A stretch of 64,000 bases of DNA. Source: Euzebya pacifica. Lineage in GTDB: Bacteria > Actinomycetota > Nitriliruptoria > Euzebyales > Euzebyaceae. This document shows, piece by piece, positions 9,362-17,262 of the stretch. The translations under genes were made by a program, and so were the position numbers. The stretch spans positions 4,469,910 through 4,533,909 of the forward strand of contig NZ_CP031165.1 in the NCBI RefSeq assembly GCF_003344865.1, in the 5' to 3' direction. How positions within the stretch are numbered: position 1 is the first letter of the stretch; each line of letters opens with the position of its first letter. The notes beneath the pieces were generated by a model that saw nothing but the letters and a program-made list of their open reading frames with translations, searched no databases and had not been told where the DNA came from.

Positions 9362-9877
9362 GTGGAGCTGTTCCTGCTGTTGGGTGTGCTCGGAGCCGTG
9401 CTGCTCGTCGTCGGACTGGTCGGCGGAGAGCTGCTCGACGGGGTCTTCGACGCGATCGGAGTCGACTCCGCGGGAGGGTTCTTCTCCACCGAGGTGATCG
9501 GCGGGTTCCTGTCGGCCTTCGGGTTCGGGGCGTTCCTGCTGGACGGTGCCGGGCTGGACCGGATCGTCGTCCTCGGCGGTGGCGGTGCCGCCGGCCTTGC
9601 CATGGGCGGGCTGGCGCTGTGGCTGTCCAGGTCCCTGATGAACGTCAACACCGACGTCACCCCCACCTCCTCCGACCTGCGGGGCGCGCTGGGGAAGGTC
9701 ATCACCCGCATCCCCGAAGGAGGGCTCGGCGAGGTTCGGGTCAGCCGGCACGGCCATCCGCTGAAGCTCTCGGCCCGTGCCGAGGAAGCCATCGACCCCG
9801 GGATCGAGATCGTCGTCGTCGACGTGCTCTCCCCCACCTCGGTGCTGGTCATCCGCTCCGAGATAGAGATCGGCTGA
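9362..9877 (+). CDS. NfeD-like membrane protein
   Basis: 171 residues from GTG 9362. The N-terminal half is hydrophobic (residues 1-22, 45-65 and 70-92 form membrane helices) and the C-terminal 75 residues form a small soluble domain (GEVRVSRHGHPLKLSARAEE to the end) that fits the OB-fold of NfeD1b proteins. NfeD proteins work with flotillins in membrane microdomains, and a flotillin gene follows 93 bp downstream, which is the strongest evidence for the call. The start was chosen because a TANNNT box ends 7 nt before it and no Shine-Dalgarno sequence exists. No protease domain, so this is the short form. Confidence 0.75.
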   Translation: MELFLLLGVLGAVLLVVGLVGGELLDGVFDAIGVDSAGGFFSTEVIGGFLSAFGFGAFLLDGAGLDRIVVLGGGGAAGLAMGGLALWLSRSLMNVNTDVTPTSSDLRGALGKVITRIPEGGLGEVRVSRHGHPLKLSARAEEAIDPGIEIVVVDVLSPTSVLVIRSEIEIG

Positions 9878-9970
9878 GCGCTGCACGCTCGCCGCTCCTG
9901 CGTCCTCCCATCCACCCGAACCGTCGTGGGCACACCGCCCGTGCCCAACCCAAGGGGGTAGTCAGCCAAC

Positions 9971-11536
9971 ATGGACCTGTTGCTCATCGGCGGCGGGGGC
10001 TTCATCGCCCTTGCCGTGCTCGTCATCCTGCTCGTCGTCTCGCGCTATCGCGTGGCCGGCCCGAACCAGGCCTACATCATCACCGGCCGCAAGGGCGGAT
10101 CACCGGTCCGCAACCCCGAGACCGGTGAGGTCTCCACCGACCTGTCGGGGCAACGCGTCATCATCGGTGCCAGCACCTTCGTGCTCCCCGTCGTGCAGAA
10201 GCTGCACGTCCTCGACCTGTCCTCGCGACGCATCCCGGTGGCGATCAGCGGCGCGATCTCCGCCCAGGGCATCAAGTGCGACCTGGAGGGTGTGGCGATC
10301 GTCAAGGTCGGCGGCACCGACGACGCCATCCGAGCCGCTGCCCAGCGGTTCCTCAACCAGCAGGGCGGCATAGAGGTCTTCACCCAGGAGGTCCTCGCCG
10401 GTTCGCTGCGTGCCATCGTCGGTCGGCTGACGGTCGACGCGATCATCAAGGACCGTGCGGCGTTCGCCAGCGCCGTGGCGGAGGAGGCCGAGACGTCCCT
10501 GACCAACCAGGGCCTGGCGCTGGACACCTTCCAGCTGCAGGACATCCGCGCCGAGGGCGACTACCTGCAGGACCTCGGTCGTCCCGAGAGCGCACGTGTG
10601 GAGATGGAAGCCGCCATCGCCGAAGCGCGGGCTCGCCAGGCATCTGAGGAGGAGCGGCTCAAGGCCGAGGAGCAGATCGCCATCGCCCAGCGGACGCTGC
10701 GGCTGAAGCAGGCAGAGATCCAGGCCGAGACCGACGCGGCGGAAGCCGACGCGCGGGCCGCCGGCCCGCTGTCGCAGGCCGCCAAGGACCAGGACGTCCT
10801 GCAGGCCCAGGAGCTGGTCGCCGAGAAGCGGGCAGCCCTGAAGGAACGCGAGCTCGACACCGAGGTGCGCAAGCCGGCCGACGCCGAGCGCTACCGCGTG
10901 GAGACCGAGGCCGAGGGCCGCAAGTCCGCGGCCATCCGGGACGCCGAGGCCGACAAGGCTGCGGCGATCGCCCGGGCCGAGGCCGAGGCCGAGCAGGCAC
11001 GCCTGTCCGGTGAAGCGGAACGTGCGCGACGGACGGCGCTCGCCGAAGCCGAGGCCATCGAGGGCGAGAAGCGCGGTGCGGCCGAGAAGGCTCGCCGTGA
11101 GGCCATCGCCGACGCGGTCCAGCGCGAGGGTGAGGCCGAGGGTGCCGCCATCCTGGCCCGTGGGCAGGCCGAGGCGGAGGCCCGGCAGAAGAACGCCGAC
11201 GCCTTCCAGTCCTACAACGAGGCAGCGGTCATCGAGCTGATCGCCGAGATCCTGCCCGAGCTCGTGCGGGCGGCCAGCGAGCCGCTGTCCAACGTGGGGT
11301 CGATGACGATCGTGTCGACCGACGGGGCCTCCAAGGTCGCCCAGTCGGTGGCGTCCAACCTCGAGCAGGGCCTGGCCATCGGCACGTCGTTGACCGGCAT
11401 CGACCTCAAGCAGATCCTGTCGCGGATCGGCAAGTCCGGGTCGTTGGCCCCGGCGTTCGAGGCCATGGCCGACCGCGAGGACGACGACGTCGAGATGCCC
11501 CCTCGTCCGCAGGACCTGATGGACGGCGAGGGCTAG
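9971..11536 (+). CDS. flotillin-like (SPFH domain) membrane scaffold protein
   Basis: 521 residues. One N-terminal membrane helix (residues 3-24), then an SPFH/Band-7 domain (about 28-230; RYRVAGPNQAYIITGRKGG, later RLTVDAIIKDR), then a long Ala/Glu/Arg coiled coil (about 225-420) rich in AEAEA repeats, and a C-terminal segment (SLTGIDLKQILSRIG) that is typical of flotillin oligomerisation tails. Flotillins organise lipid domains and help assemble membrane complexes. An AAGGGGG run 12-18 nt upstream serves as ribosome binding site. Pairs with the preceding NfeD-like gene, as in FloT/YuaF-type operons. Confidence 0.93.
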   Translation: MDLLLIGGGGFIALAVLVILLVVSRYRVAGPNQAYIITGRKGGSPVRNPETGEVSTDLSGQRVIIGASTFVLPVVQKLHVLDLSSRRIPVAISGAISAQGIKCDLEGVAIVKVGGTDDAIRAAAQRFLNQQGGIEVFTQEVLAGSLRAIVGRLTVDAIIKDRAAFASAVAEEAETSLTNQGLALDTFQLQDIRAEGDYLQDLGRPESARVEMEAAIAEARARQASEEERLKAEEQIAIAQRTLRLKQAEIQAETDAAEADARAAGPLSQAAKDQDVLQAQELVAEKRAALKERELDTEVRKPADAERYRVETEAEGRKSAAIRDAEADKAAAIARAEAEAEQARLSGEAERARRTALAEAEAIEGEKRGAAEKARREAIADAVQREGEAEGAAILARGQAEAEARQKNADAFQSYNEAAVIELIAEILPELVRAASEPLSNVGSMTIVSTDGASKVAQSVASNLEQGLAIGTSLTGIDLKQILSRIGKSGSLAPAFEAMADREDDDVEMPPRPQDLMDGEG

Positions 11537-11553
11537 GGCCCTCCGGCGTCCGA

Positions 11554-11594
11554 ACGACAGCGGCCGGCCCCCAGATGGGGCCGGCCGTCGTCGT
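11554..11594. terminator. strong bidirectional hairpin terminator
   Basis: An 18-nt arm at 11554-11571 (GGCCGGCCCC core) pairs with GGGGCCGGCC plus GTCGTCGT ending at 11594, with only two mismatches and a 5-nt loop. It sits between the flotillin stop (11536) and the end of the convergent beta-helix gene (11623). A short T-run follows on the plus strand. Confidence 0.75.
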
Positions 11595-11622
11595 TTCGCG
11601 GGCGGGCGCCCGGCGGCTGGTG

Positions 11623-14600
11623 TCAGCCGCCGAGGATCGCCTGGATCTCCTCCTCGATCGATGACTCGATCGCCGCGGTGCCGCCGAAGATCAACACCCG
11701 GCCCACGGAGTCGTTGATGGAGGTGATGTAGTCACCGACGCTGGCCGGCAACGCATCGGCCGCCGTCAGCAGCACCGGCCCGGGGCCCACATCGGGCCGA
11801 CCGACCACCGACCCGCCGGTCAGCGCATCGGCGAAGTTCGCACCCGTCGCCACCCCGATCGCCGACGGCCCGTCGAAGAACGTCGCCGCCACGTTGGCCG
11901 ACACCTCGTAGGCGTCCCCACCGACGATGGCATCCTCCTCCTCGGGGAAGGCGTCGGCGGCAGGCGAGCCGATCGGCACGATCTCCGGGGTGTCGGAGCG
12001 CCCGTCCAGATAGGCCTGGGTCTCCGGCGGCACCGTTGCCCCGTCGGTCAGCAGGACCGCCGCGCCGACGTTGCCGGCCTGGTCGAAGTCCGAGTCGCCC
12101 GCGACCACCGCAGCCGCACCCGCGACGACCGAATGGGGGAAGTCCCCGCCGTCGGCCAGCAACAACGTGCCCGGATCACCCAGCTCGGCCGCGATCGCCG
12201 TCGCCGTGCCGAACCGGTTGGCCCCGGCCAACCGCACCACGACGTAGCCGAGCTCGACGACGCGGTCCTCGACGGCCTGTCCGAGGGCGGCGGTCCCACC
12301 CAGCAGGTAGACCGTGCCGCCGGGGCTCATCACCCTGAGCAGCTCGTCCTCGCTGGCCAGCGCCAACGCATCCGGTTGGGTCAGCAACAACGCCGCGTTG
12401 CGGGCGATCGCCAGGGCCGTCCCGGCCTGGGCGTCGGGGAAGTCGTCGCTGCGGGTCAGCACGACCGCGTCCGCCTCACCGTCATCGAAGGCGACCTGTG
12501 ATCCGGCCACCGCGGTCGTGATCCGCTCAGGACCCTCCACGCGCTGGGTCTCCTGCATCACCTGCACGGTGTGGTCGTCACAGTCGTTGCTCGAGTTGCT
12601 GTCGGTGCTGGTGGTGGCCGCGCAGGCGGTGTTGGTGATGGAGCCCTCCACCTCGGCGGTGGTGATGATGGTCACGGTCTCCGACGCCGCGGCAGACAGC
12701 GTGCCGAGGTCACAGGTGACGGTGTCGCCGCTGATCGTGCAGGGCGCAGATGCGCTGACCAGGGCCAGTCCAGCGGGGATGGTGTCGGTCACGACCACGT
12801 TGGCCGCCGTGTTGCGGCTGTTGGTCACGGTGACGGTGAACGTGACGTCGTCCCCGATCAGCACGTCGCCGGGGCCGTCCTTGTCGAGCGCAACGTCCAC
12901 GGTCGTGGGCGTCGTCGTGGGGGGCGGCTGCTGACGAAGCTCGAACGCCCCGCGGTCGCACACCGCCGTGCCGTTGTTGTCACCGTCCTGCGGGCGCGGG
13001 ACCCCACGCTGGTCGGTCTCGCCCGCGCCGCCGGCCTGGCCACACGAGATGAAGAGCGTCTGGGCGAACGTGGGGCCGGACGGCCCCTCGGCGGCCGCAT
13101 CGATGCCTTCGCTGCCCGGCTGCAACGCCAGCGTGGGAACGGCCACACCGGGTGCATCGCCGGCAAGGGGGCCGTCGTTCGCGGCCAGCCCGGCGAGGTC
13201 CTGCGGCGTCGATGGTGCGTCGCTGTCCTCGGTCAGCTCGCACGTGCCGTCGTCGTCGGAGTTGCCGCCGAGCGAGACGAACGAGGATGTGGTCGAGCCC
13301 ATGCAGGTCGGGTCGACGGTGGTGGTTGACTGGAGCACGGAGTTGAAGAAGCCCATGACGGCGAGGCCTCCGCTGTCGCGTACCTGCAGCGATGCCGGCT
13401 GGGCGGTCACGCCCGCGAACTCGGGGACCGACTCGGGTTGCCAGTTGCCCTCCACCGTGCTGTGGAGCAGGTCGACGACGGAGAACCCGGCGGTGGTGGT
13501 CCCGCCACCCTCGACAACCATGACCCCGGCGCCGAAGTAGGCGCGGTTGGTGGCGATGGTGCTGTTGTTGATCGTGCCGGAGGAGTTCTGGCTGTAGATG
13601 CCACCGCCCTCGAAGCTGTGGTTGTCCACGAACGCGGTCCCCTCGATGATGCTGCCGGACGGGGCGTCGTTGTAGCTGCGGTTGTTGACCCACAGGCCGC
13701 CGCCCTGGTCCCACGACTGGTTCCCCTCGATCACGCTGTCGGTGATGCTGAGGGGGATGGGCCCGGTGGTGTCCGGTTCGCTGACATGGATGCCACCGCC
13801 CTGCTCGGGCCGCCCGCCATGGATGGCGCCGTTGAAGCTGACGACCGACCGGTCGATCGTCAGCCCGGTCGACGACCAGATGCCTGCGCCAGCGGAGGTG
13901 ACGAACTGGCGCGCCTCCCGAAGGTCGGTCACGTTCATGGTGATCGTCGACCCGTTGACCACGAGCTCACCGCACGCCGCTGAGGCGATGCCGCCGCCCC
14001 GCACCGCAACGTTGTTGCGAATGATGGAGTCCTCGACGGTGACGTTGGCGCCGAAGGCTGCGAGGCCGCCACCCTTGGCCCCGTCGGAGACCACGACGTT
14101 GTCCTCGAGCAGCACGTCACGGAGGGTCAGCGTGACCGCGGACGGGTCGTCGCACGAGCCCATCGCACGGATGGCGCCACCGTCACCCGACGCGGCCGTC
14201 CCACCGGTGACCGTCAGGCCCTCGATCGTCACATCGACCGGATCCCCGGCCACCGAAGCGCGTCGGTTGTCCCCCACGTCGTTCAGCGCAGCCACGTCGA
14301 ACGCCCGATCACCCAGCGGGCCGTCGCCGGCGAACGCCGGGTCGCTGCCCTCGAAGGTCGATGCATCGATGACGACGCCGGGGCCGTGGATGACCAGGCT
14401 GCCGACGATGTCGAGGTCACCGCTGGCGGCGTTGGGTCCGGGTTCGCCCGGTCCGCTGCCCCCTACGGTCAGCTCGATCGTGGTCGAACCGCTGGGCGGG
14501 AACACCGTTGGGTCGAAGACGATCAGGTCCGTCGTCCCCGGCGCGTTGGTGTTGGCCTCGACGATCGCCTCACGCAGGGTGCAGGTGTCGCCACTGGTCG

Positions 14601-14751
14601 CCGCACAGCCGGTCGGGCTGTCGATCGGTCCATCTGCCTGCGTGTCGACGACGTAGGTCGTGCCGTCCACCACGGGTTGGGCCAGGGCCGCGGCGGGCGC
14701 CAGCACCGCCCCGAGCAGGCCGAGCGCGAGCAGGGTTCGTTGCAGTCTCAT
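11623..14751 (-). CDS. secreted parallel beta-helix / DUF11 / CWB2 surface protein
   Basis: 1042 residues from ATG 14751, which has GAGGGAG 8 nt upstream and starts directly with a Sec signal (RLQRTLLALGLLG to ALAQ). Residues about 30-620 form a right-handed beta-helix: TCTLREAIVEAN, the characteristic opening of secreted polymorphic-outer-membrane-like beta-helices, followed by many short strands ending in N-N/S-T-I. Then one DUF11 (conserved repeat) domain, about 640-750, with DVTFTVTVTNSRN and IPAGLALVS. The C-terminal 300 residues carry three CWB2 modules (RVEGPERITTAV, RLAGANRFGTATA and a diverged third, ending AILGG). Predicted cell-wall attached adhesin or carbohydrate-binding protein; no catalytic residues could be assigned. 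Confidence 0.88.
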   Translation of the reverse strand: MRLQRTLLALGLLGAVLAPAAALAQPVVDGTTYVVDTQADGPIDSPTGCAATSGDTCTLREAIVEANTNAPGTTDLIVFDPTVFPPSGSTTIELTVGGSGPGEPGPNAASGDLDIVGSLVIHGPGVVIDASTFEGSDPAFAGDGPLGDRAFDVAALNDVGDNRRASVAGDPVDVTIEGLTVTGGTAASGDGGAIRAMGSCDDPSAVTLTLRDVLLEDNVVVSDGAKGGGLAAFGANVTVEDSIIRNNVAVRGGGIASAACGELVVNGSTITMNVTDLREARQFVTSAGAGIWSSTGLTIDRSVVSFNGAIHGGRPEQGGGIHVSEPDTTGPIPLSITDSVIEGNQSWDQGGGLWVNNRSYNDAPSGSIIEGTAFVDNHSFEGGGIYSQNSSGTINNSTIATNRAYFGAGVMVVEGGGTTTAGFSVVDLLHSTVEGNWQPESVPEFAGVTAQPASLQVRDSGGLAVMGFFNSVLQSTTTVDPTCMGSTTSSFVSLGGNSDDDGTCELTEDSDAPSTPQDLAGLAANDGPLAGDAPGVAVPTLALQPGSEGIDAAAEGPSGPTFAQTLFISCGQAGGAGETDQRGVPRPQDGDNNGTAVCDRGAFELRQQPPPTTTPTTVDVALDKDGPGDVLIGDDVTFTVTVTNSRNTAANVVVTDTIPAGLALVSASAPCTISGDTVTCDLGTLSAAASETVTIITTAEVEGSITNTACAATTSTDSNSSNDCDDHTVQVMQETQRVEGPERITTAVAGSQVAFDDGEADAVVLTRSDDFPDAQAGTALAIARNAALLLTQPDALALASEDELLRVMSPGGTVYLLGGTAALGQAVEDRVVELGYVVVRLAGANRFGTATAIAAELGDPGTLLLADGGDFPHSVVAGAAAVVAGDSDFDQAGNVGAAVLLTDGATVPPETQAYLDGRSDTPEIVPIGSPAADAFPEEEDAIVGGDAYEVSANVAATFFDGPSAIGVATGANFADALTGGSVVGRPDVGPGPVLLTAADALPASVGDYITSINDSVGRVLIFGGTAAIESSIEEEIQAILGG

Positions 14752-14895
14752 GGTGTCTCCCTCGATCAGCGCGCACGCCAACAACCGCCCCCCCGAGCAG
14801 GTGGCATGCGTCCCTCAACGCCCTGCAGGCTAGTTCGCCAACGGTCCCCTATCGGACATCTGACCGATCCGTAATGAATCAGCCCCTGCCGACGG

Positions 14896-15444
14896 TCACG
14901 CTCCGCGTTGTCGAGCCAGGCGCAGGAGGGCGATCACGGTGATGGAATCGGTGATCTCGCCCCGGTCGACCATGTCGAGCGCGGTCTCGAAGGGAACCTC
15001 GATGACCTCCAGCACCTCGTCACCGTCGGGGTTGGCGCCGACCTGCGTCAGGCCGCGTGCGACGTAGACGTCGGCCTCCTCGGAGGAGTGGGAGTTGCTC
15101 AGCTGGATCGTCGGGCCGAACAGCTCCCATTCGCGGGCGACGTAGCCCGTTTCCTCCTGCAGTTCGCGTTTGATCGCGGTCAACCCGTCCTCGTCTGGGC
15201 CTGTTCCACCCTCGGGGATCTCCCACGACCACTCGTCGAACGGCACCCGCCACTGACCGACCAGCACGACGTTCCCCTCGTCGGTCAACGGGACCACCCC
15301 CACCGCGAGGGATGACTGCACGATGCCGTACAGGCCGGGCTTGCCGTCGGGGCGGATGACGTCGTGCTCGACGACGGTGATCCAGGGGTTGGCGTAGACC
15401 TCGCGCGAGGCAACGATGGTCCAGGGGCTGGTCACGAGTGGCAC
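14896..15444 (-). CDS. NUDIX hydrolase (ADP-ribose pyrophosphatase-like)
   Basis: 182 residues. The complete Nudix box GxxxxxExxxxxxxREUxEExGU is present: GGTGPDE, then RELQEETGY. The N-terminal strand pattern (REVYANPWITVVEHDVIRPDG, later GQWRVPFDEWSWEIPEGG) matches the ADP-ribose/NDP-sugar pyrophosphatase subgroup. Start: GTG 15444 is preferred over GTG 15453, because a TAGGGT box ends exactly 7 nt before it, the spacing seen at other leaderless genes here; there is no Shine-Dalgarno sequence. The 9 bp longer form is the alternative. It hydrolyses nucleoside diphosphates linked to another moiety; exact substrate unproven. Confidence 0.88.
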   Translation of the reverse strand: MPLVTSPWTIVASREVYANPWITVVEHDVIRPDGKPGLYGIVQSSLAVGVVPLTDEGNVVLVGQWRVPFDEWSWEIPEGGTGPDEDGLTAIKRELQEETGYVAREWELFGPTIQLSNSHSSEEADVYVARGLTQVGANPDGDEVLEVIEVPFETALDMVDRGEITDSITVIALLRLARQRGA

Positions 15445-15451
15445 GCGCGTC

Positions 15452-15457
15452 ACCCTA
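15452..15457 (-). promoter_or_regulatory. -10 element of the NUDIX gene (leaderless)
   Basis: TAGGGT on the minus strand, 7 nt before GTG 15444. It overlaps the longer alternative start, which argues against that start. Confidence 0.5.
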
Positions 15458-15531
15458 CGCGGCGTGACGGAATAGACCCAGCGGCACGGTCGTTGGACCG
15501 GCACTCGACAACCTCGCGGAAAGGGTTCGAC

Positions 15532-15816
15532 ATGCCGAAGGCCATCTTCAACGGTGCCGTCATCGCCGAGAGCGACGCCACGGTCGTGGTGGAAGGCAAC
15601 CACTACTTCCCGCCTGAATCGGTGAAGGCGGAGTACCTCGTGGACTCCCCGACCACCTCGGTGTGCCCCTGGAAGGGCAACGCGCAGTACAAGAGCGTCG
15701 TGGTCGATGGCCAGCAGGCCGCTGACGGCGCGTGGGTCTACCCGCAGCCGAAGCCCGAGGCCAGCCAGATCACCGGTCACTTCGCCTTCTGGAACGGCGT
15801 CCAGGTCACGGACTGA
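15532..15816 (+). CDS. DUF427 domain-containing protein
   Basis: 94 residues, the usual length for a single DUF427 domain. Typical features: the N-terminal KAIFNGAVIAESD, the YFPPESV segment, and the SVCPWKGNAQYKSVVVDG core, ending with FWNGVQV. A small all-beta cytoplasmic protein of unknown biochemical role, conserved in actinobacteria. GGAAAGGG lies 6-13 nt upstream of the ATG. It is divergent from the NUDIX gene (start to start 87 bp), and its stop is followed by a 14-bp tandem repeat. Confidence 0.85.
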   Translation: MPKAIFNGAVIAESDATVVVEGNHYFPPESVKAEYLVDSPTTSVCPWKGNAQYKSVVVDGQQAADGAWVYPQPKPEASQITGHFAFWNGVQVTD

Positions 15817-15848
15817 CCCCGCGCCTGCGGCCTCCTCGGACAGAGGGT

Positions 15849-15918
15849 GTCGTTCGGGCGGCGTCGTTCAGGCGGTGTCGTTCGGGCGACGTCGTTCAGG
15901 CGGCGTCGGTCAGGCGGC
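15849..15918. repeat. five tandem copies of a 14-bp unit
   Basis: Units at 15849, 15863, 15877, 15891 and 15905 follow the pattern GTCGTTCRGGCGRY, with GTCGGTC in the last. The array fills the gap between the convergent DUF427 and DUF2236 genes, and the last unit runs through the DUF2236 stop codon (15910-15912). Confidence 0.85.
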
Positions 15919-16911
15919 GGCCGGTGTCGCCCGGCGTGTCGCCGTCTGGGCGTTCGGTGAGGGACCGGCCAACGTCGACCGCAGGGCGATCAACGCCATC
16001 TCGGCCTGCAGGCGCATGACGGTGGACGTCGCCGAGCCGAGCGGCAGTCCGAGCAGCCGACGGGTCCCCGGGTCCAGGGAACCGATCGCGCCCGCCAGCG
16101 TCGGCAGGTAACCCAGCCGCAGGACGGGATCGACGGGCGGCCACAGCAGGAACTGGAGGGTGTCGCGTCCCTGGGGGCCGACCGCCAGGCGGGGTGCGAA
16201 CCACGCCATGCGGTCCGACAGCTCCTCCTCCGTGGTGGGCAGCCACCCCTCCTCCACCAACGGCAGCGACACGCTGCCGTCGGCAAGCGCACGGGCGGGG
16301 TCGCCATGGGCCCGGAGCACCGTCGGGTCGACCCGGGGGTCGAGCAACGCGGCGATCCGTCCTTGCTCGGCGACGAACCGGTCGCGGTCCGCCGGGGACA
16401 GCGGGTTGCTCGCGAAGTCGGCGTCGCTGCGCAGCCAGCTGGCGGTCCCCGCCACGGAGACCCAGGTCAACAGCTCGGGATCGCTGGCGTCGTAGGGCCG
16501 TCCGTCGGGGGCGGTACCCACGACCCGGCGGTGCGCCCCACGGACGGCGGCGATCATGCGAAGCGCCTCGCCGGTGGCGCCGAACGTGGTGACGGCGACG
16601 TAGGCGGACGTGTCGCGCAACCGTCCGAGCGGATCCTCGTGGTAGCGGGAGTGCTCGGCAACCCCGGCCATGGCCAGGGGGTGGGTCAGCTGGACCAGCA
16701 GCGACCGGATGCCCCCGACGATCGACGCGGCGTCGGCGTACAGCCGCCACGAGACGGAGTCGGGGCCCAGCAGGCCGCGGTCGCCCTGCGGGGCCGAGGA
16801 GTCCAGCGGCGGCTCACCGAACGACCGGCGCAACCACCCCCTCGCCAGCGGCGACAGCAGCGGCACGGGCACCTGGGGAAGGCGGGCGGCTGCGCGGCTG
16901 AGCACGGACAT
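15910..16911 (-). CDS. DUF2236 (MpaB-like) oxygenase-family protein
   Basis: 333 residues. The family signature is clear: LLVQLTHPLAMAGVAEHSRY followed by DPLGRLRDTSAYVAVTTFG, then RRVVGTAPDGRPYDASDPELLTWV, which matches DUF2236, the family of the latex-clearing/mycophenolic-acid cluster protein MpaB (heme or metal-linked oxygenases). His in THP and the RxxxH-type residues are retained. No signal peptide. The ATG at 16911 has GGACGG upstream. The C-terminal tail is low-complexity (TRRATPAAA) and merges with the 14-bp repeat array. Substrate unknown. Confidence 0.85.
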   Translation of the reverse strand: MSVLSRAAARLPQVPVPLLSPLARGWLRRSFGEPPLDSSAPQGDRGLLGPDSVSWRLYADAASIVGGIRSLLVQLTHPLAMAGVAEHSRYHEDPLGRLRDTSAYVAVTTFGATGEALRMIAAVRGAHRRVVGTAPDGRPYDASDPELLTWVSVAGTASWLRSDADFASNPLSPADRDRFVAEQGRIAALLDPRVDPTVLRAHGDPARALADGSVSLPLVEEGWLPTTEEELSDRMAWFAPRLAVGPQGRDTLQFLLWPPVDPVLRLGYLPTLAGAIGSLDPGTRRLLGLPLGSATSTVMRLQAEMALIALRSTLAGPSPNAQTATRRATPAAA

Positions 16912-16937
16912 CTGCCGTCCAGCATGCCACCCCCCGT

Positions 16938-17049
16938 GTGTCGAGAAACCGGCCGCCCGTCGTGATCGGCCGACACGCGTCGGGGTTGGCCGCCACGACC
17001 AACCGCCACCGTGTCGAGAAACCGGCCGCCCGTCGTGATCGGCCGACAC
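16938..17049. repeat. pair of 39-bp palindromic repeats (copies A1, A2)
   Basis: A1 at 16938-16976 and A2 at 17011-17049 are identical over 39 bp and the following 8 bp (GCGTCGGG). Each starts GTGTCG and ends with its complement CGACAC; the interior holds GGCCGCCCGTCGTGAT. Start-to-start pitch is 73 bp. A second pair with the same unit length and pitch is found at 59691-59802. The pair lies in the region upstream of the DUF2236 gene. Confidence 0.9.
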
Positions 17050-17081
17050 GCGTCGGGGGTGCCCCGGGTCGGCGAACCGCG

Positions 17082-17087
17082 TAGGCT
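17082..17087 (+). promoter_or_regulatory. -10 element of the leader ORF
   Basis: TAGGCT followed by 7 nt (CGGCGAC) and GTG at 17095, the same geometry as at other leaderless genes in this window. Confidence 0.6.
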
Positions 17088-17094
17088 CGGCGAC

Positions 17095-17169
17095 GTGCGC
17101 GACATCCACCTGACCGACGCCTGCTCTGCGGGCCTCGTCTTCGCGCTCATTATTCGCTCGGTCACGTAG
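17095..17169 (+). CDS. putative 24-residue leader peptide
   Basis: A short ORF beginning with GTG exactly 7 nt after a -10 box, with no ribosome binding site, so it would be translated from a leaderless transcript. The second half is rich in branched-chain residues (GLVFALIIRSV). Its TAG stop is 13 nt before a strong hairpin, and the next gene encodes an ACT-like protein. This is the layout of a transcription-attenuation leader of the ilv/leu kind, but the family is not one I recognise; the branched-chain reading is inference. Confidence 0.45.
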   Translation: MRDIHLTDACSAGLVFALIIRSVT

Positions 17170-17181
17170 CCCAGCGATCCA

Positions 17182-17203
17182 CCGGGCTGCGCGAGCGGCC
17201 CGG
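17182..17203 (+). promoter_or_regulatory. hairpin after the leader ORF (attenuator candidate)
   Basis: CCGGGC at 17182-17187 pairs with GCCCGG at 17198-17203 and GC/GC pairs extend the stem around a short loop. It begins 13 nt after the stop of the leader ORF. No T-run follows, so rho-independent termination is uncertain. Confidence 0.45.
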
Positions 17204-17262
17204 ACACCGACGCACCGGTTCTCCCTGCCGCAGACACGGCCCTCCAACCTCCGGAGAACCCC

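Larger units (their letters stand above)
17050..17262 (+). other. leader region between the repeat pair and the ACT-like gene
   Basis: The 350-bp gap 16912-17262 holds, in order, the DUF2236 upstream flank, the repeat pair, a -10 box (TAGGCT, 17082-17087), a 24-codon leader ORF (17095-17169), a GC-rich hairpin (17182-17203) and a GGAG ribosome binding site (17252-17255) for the gene at 17263. I see nothing else in it. Confidence 0.6.

Noticed and set aside
16912-17262. CRISPR array at the repeated 39-bp units.
   Set aside because: Only two copies per locus, palindromic with GC-rich interior, no unique spacers and no cas genes in the window.
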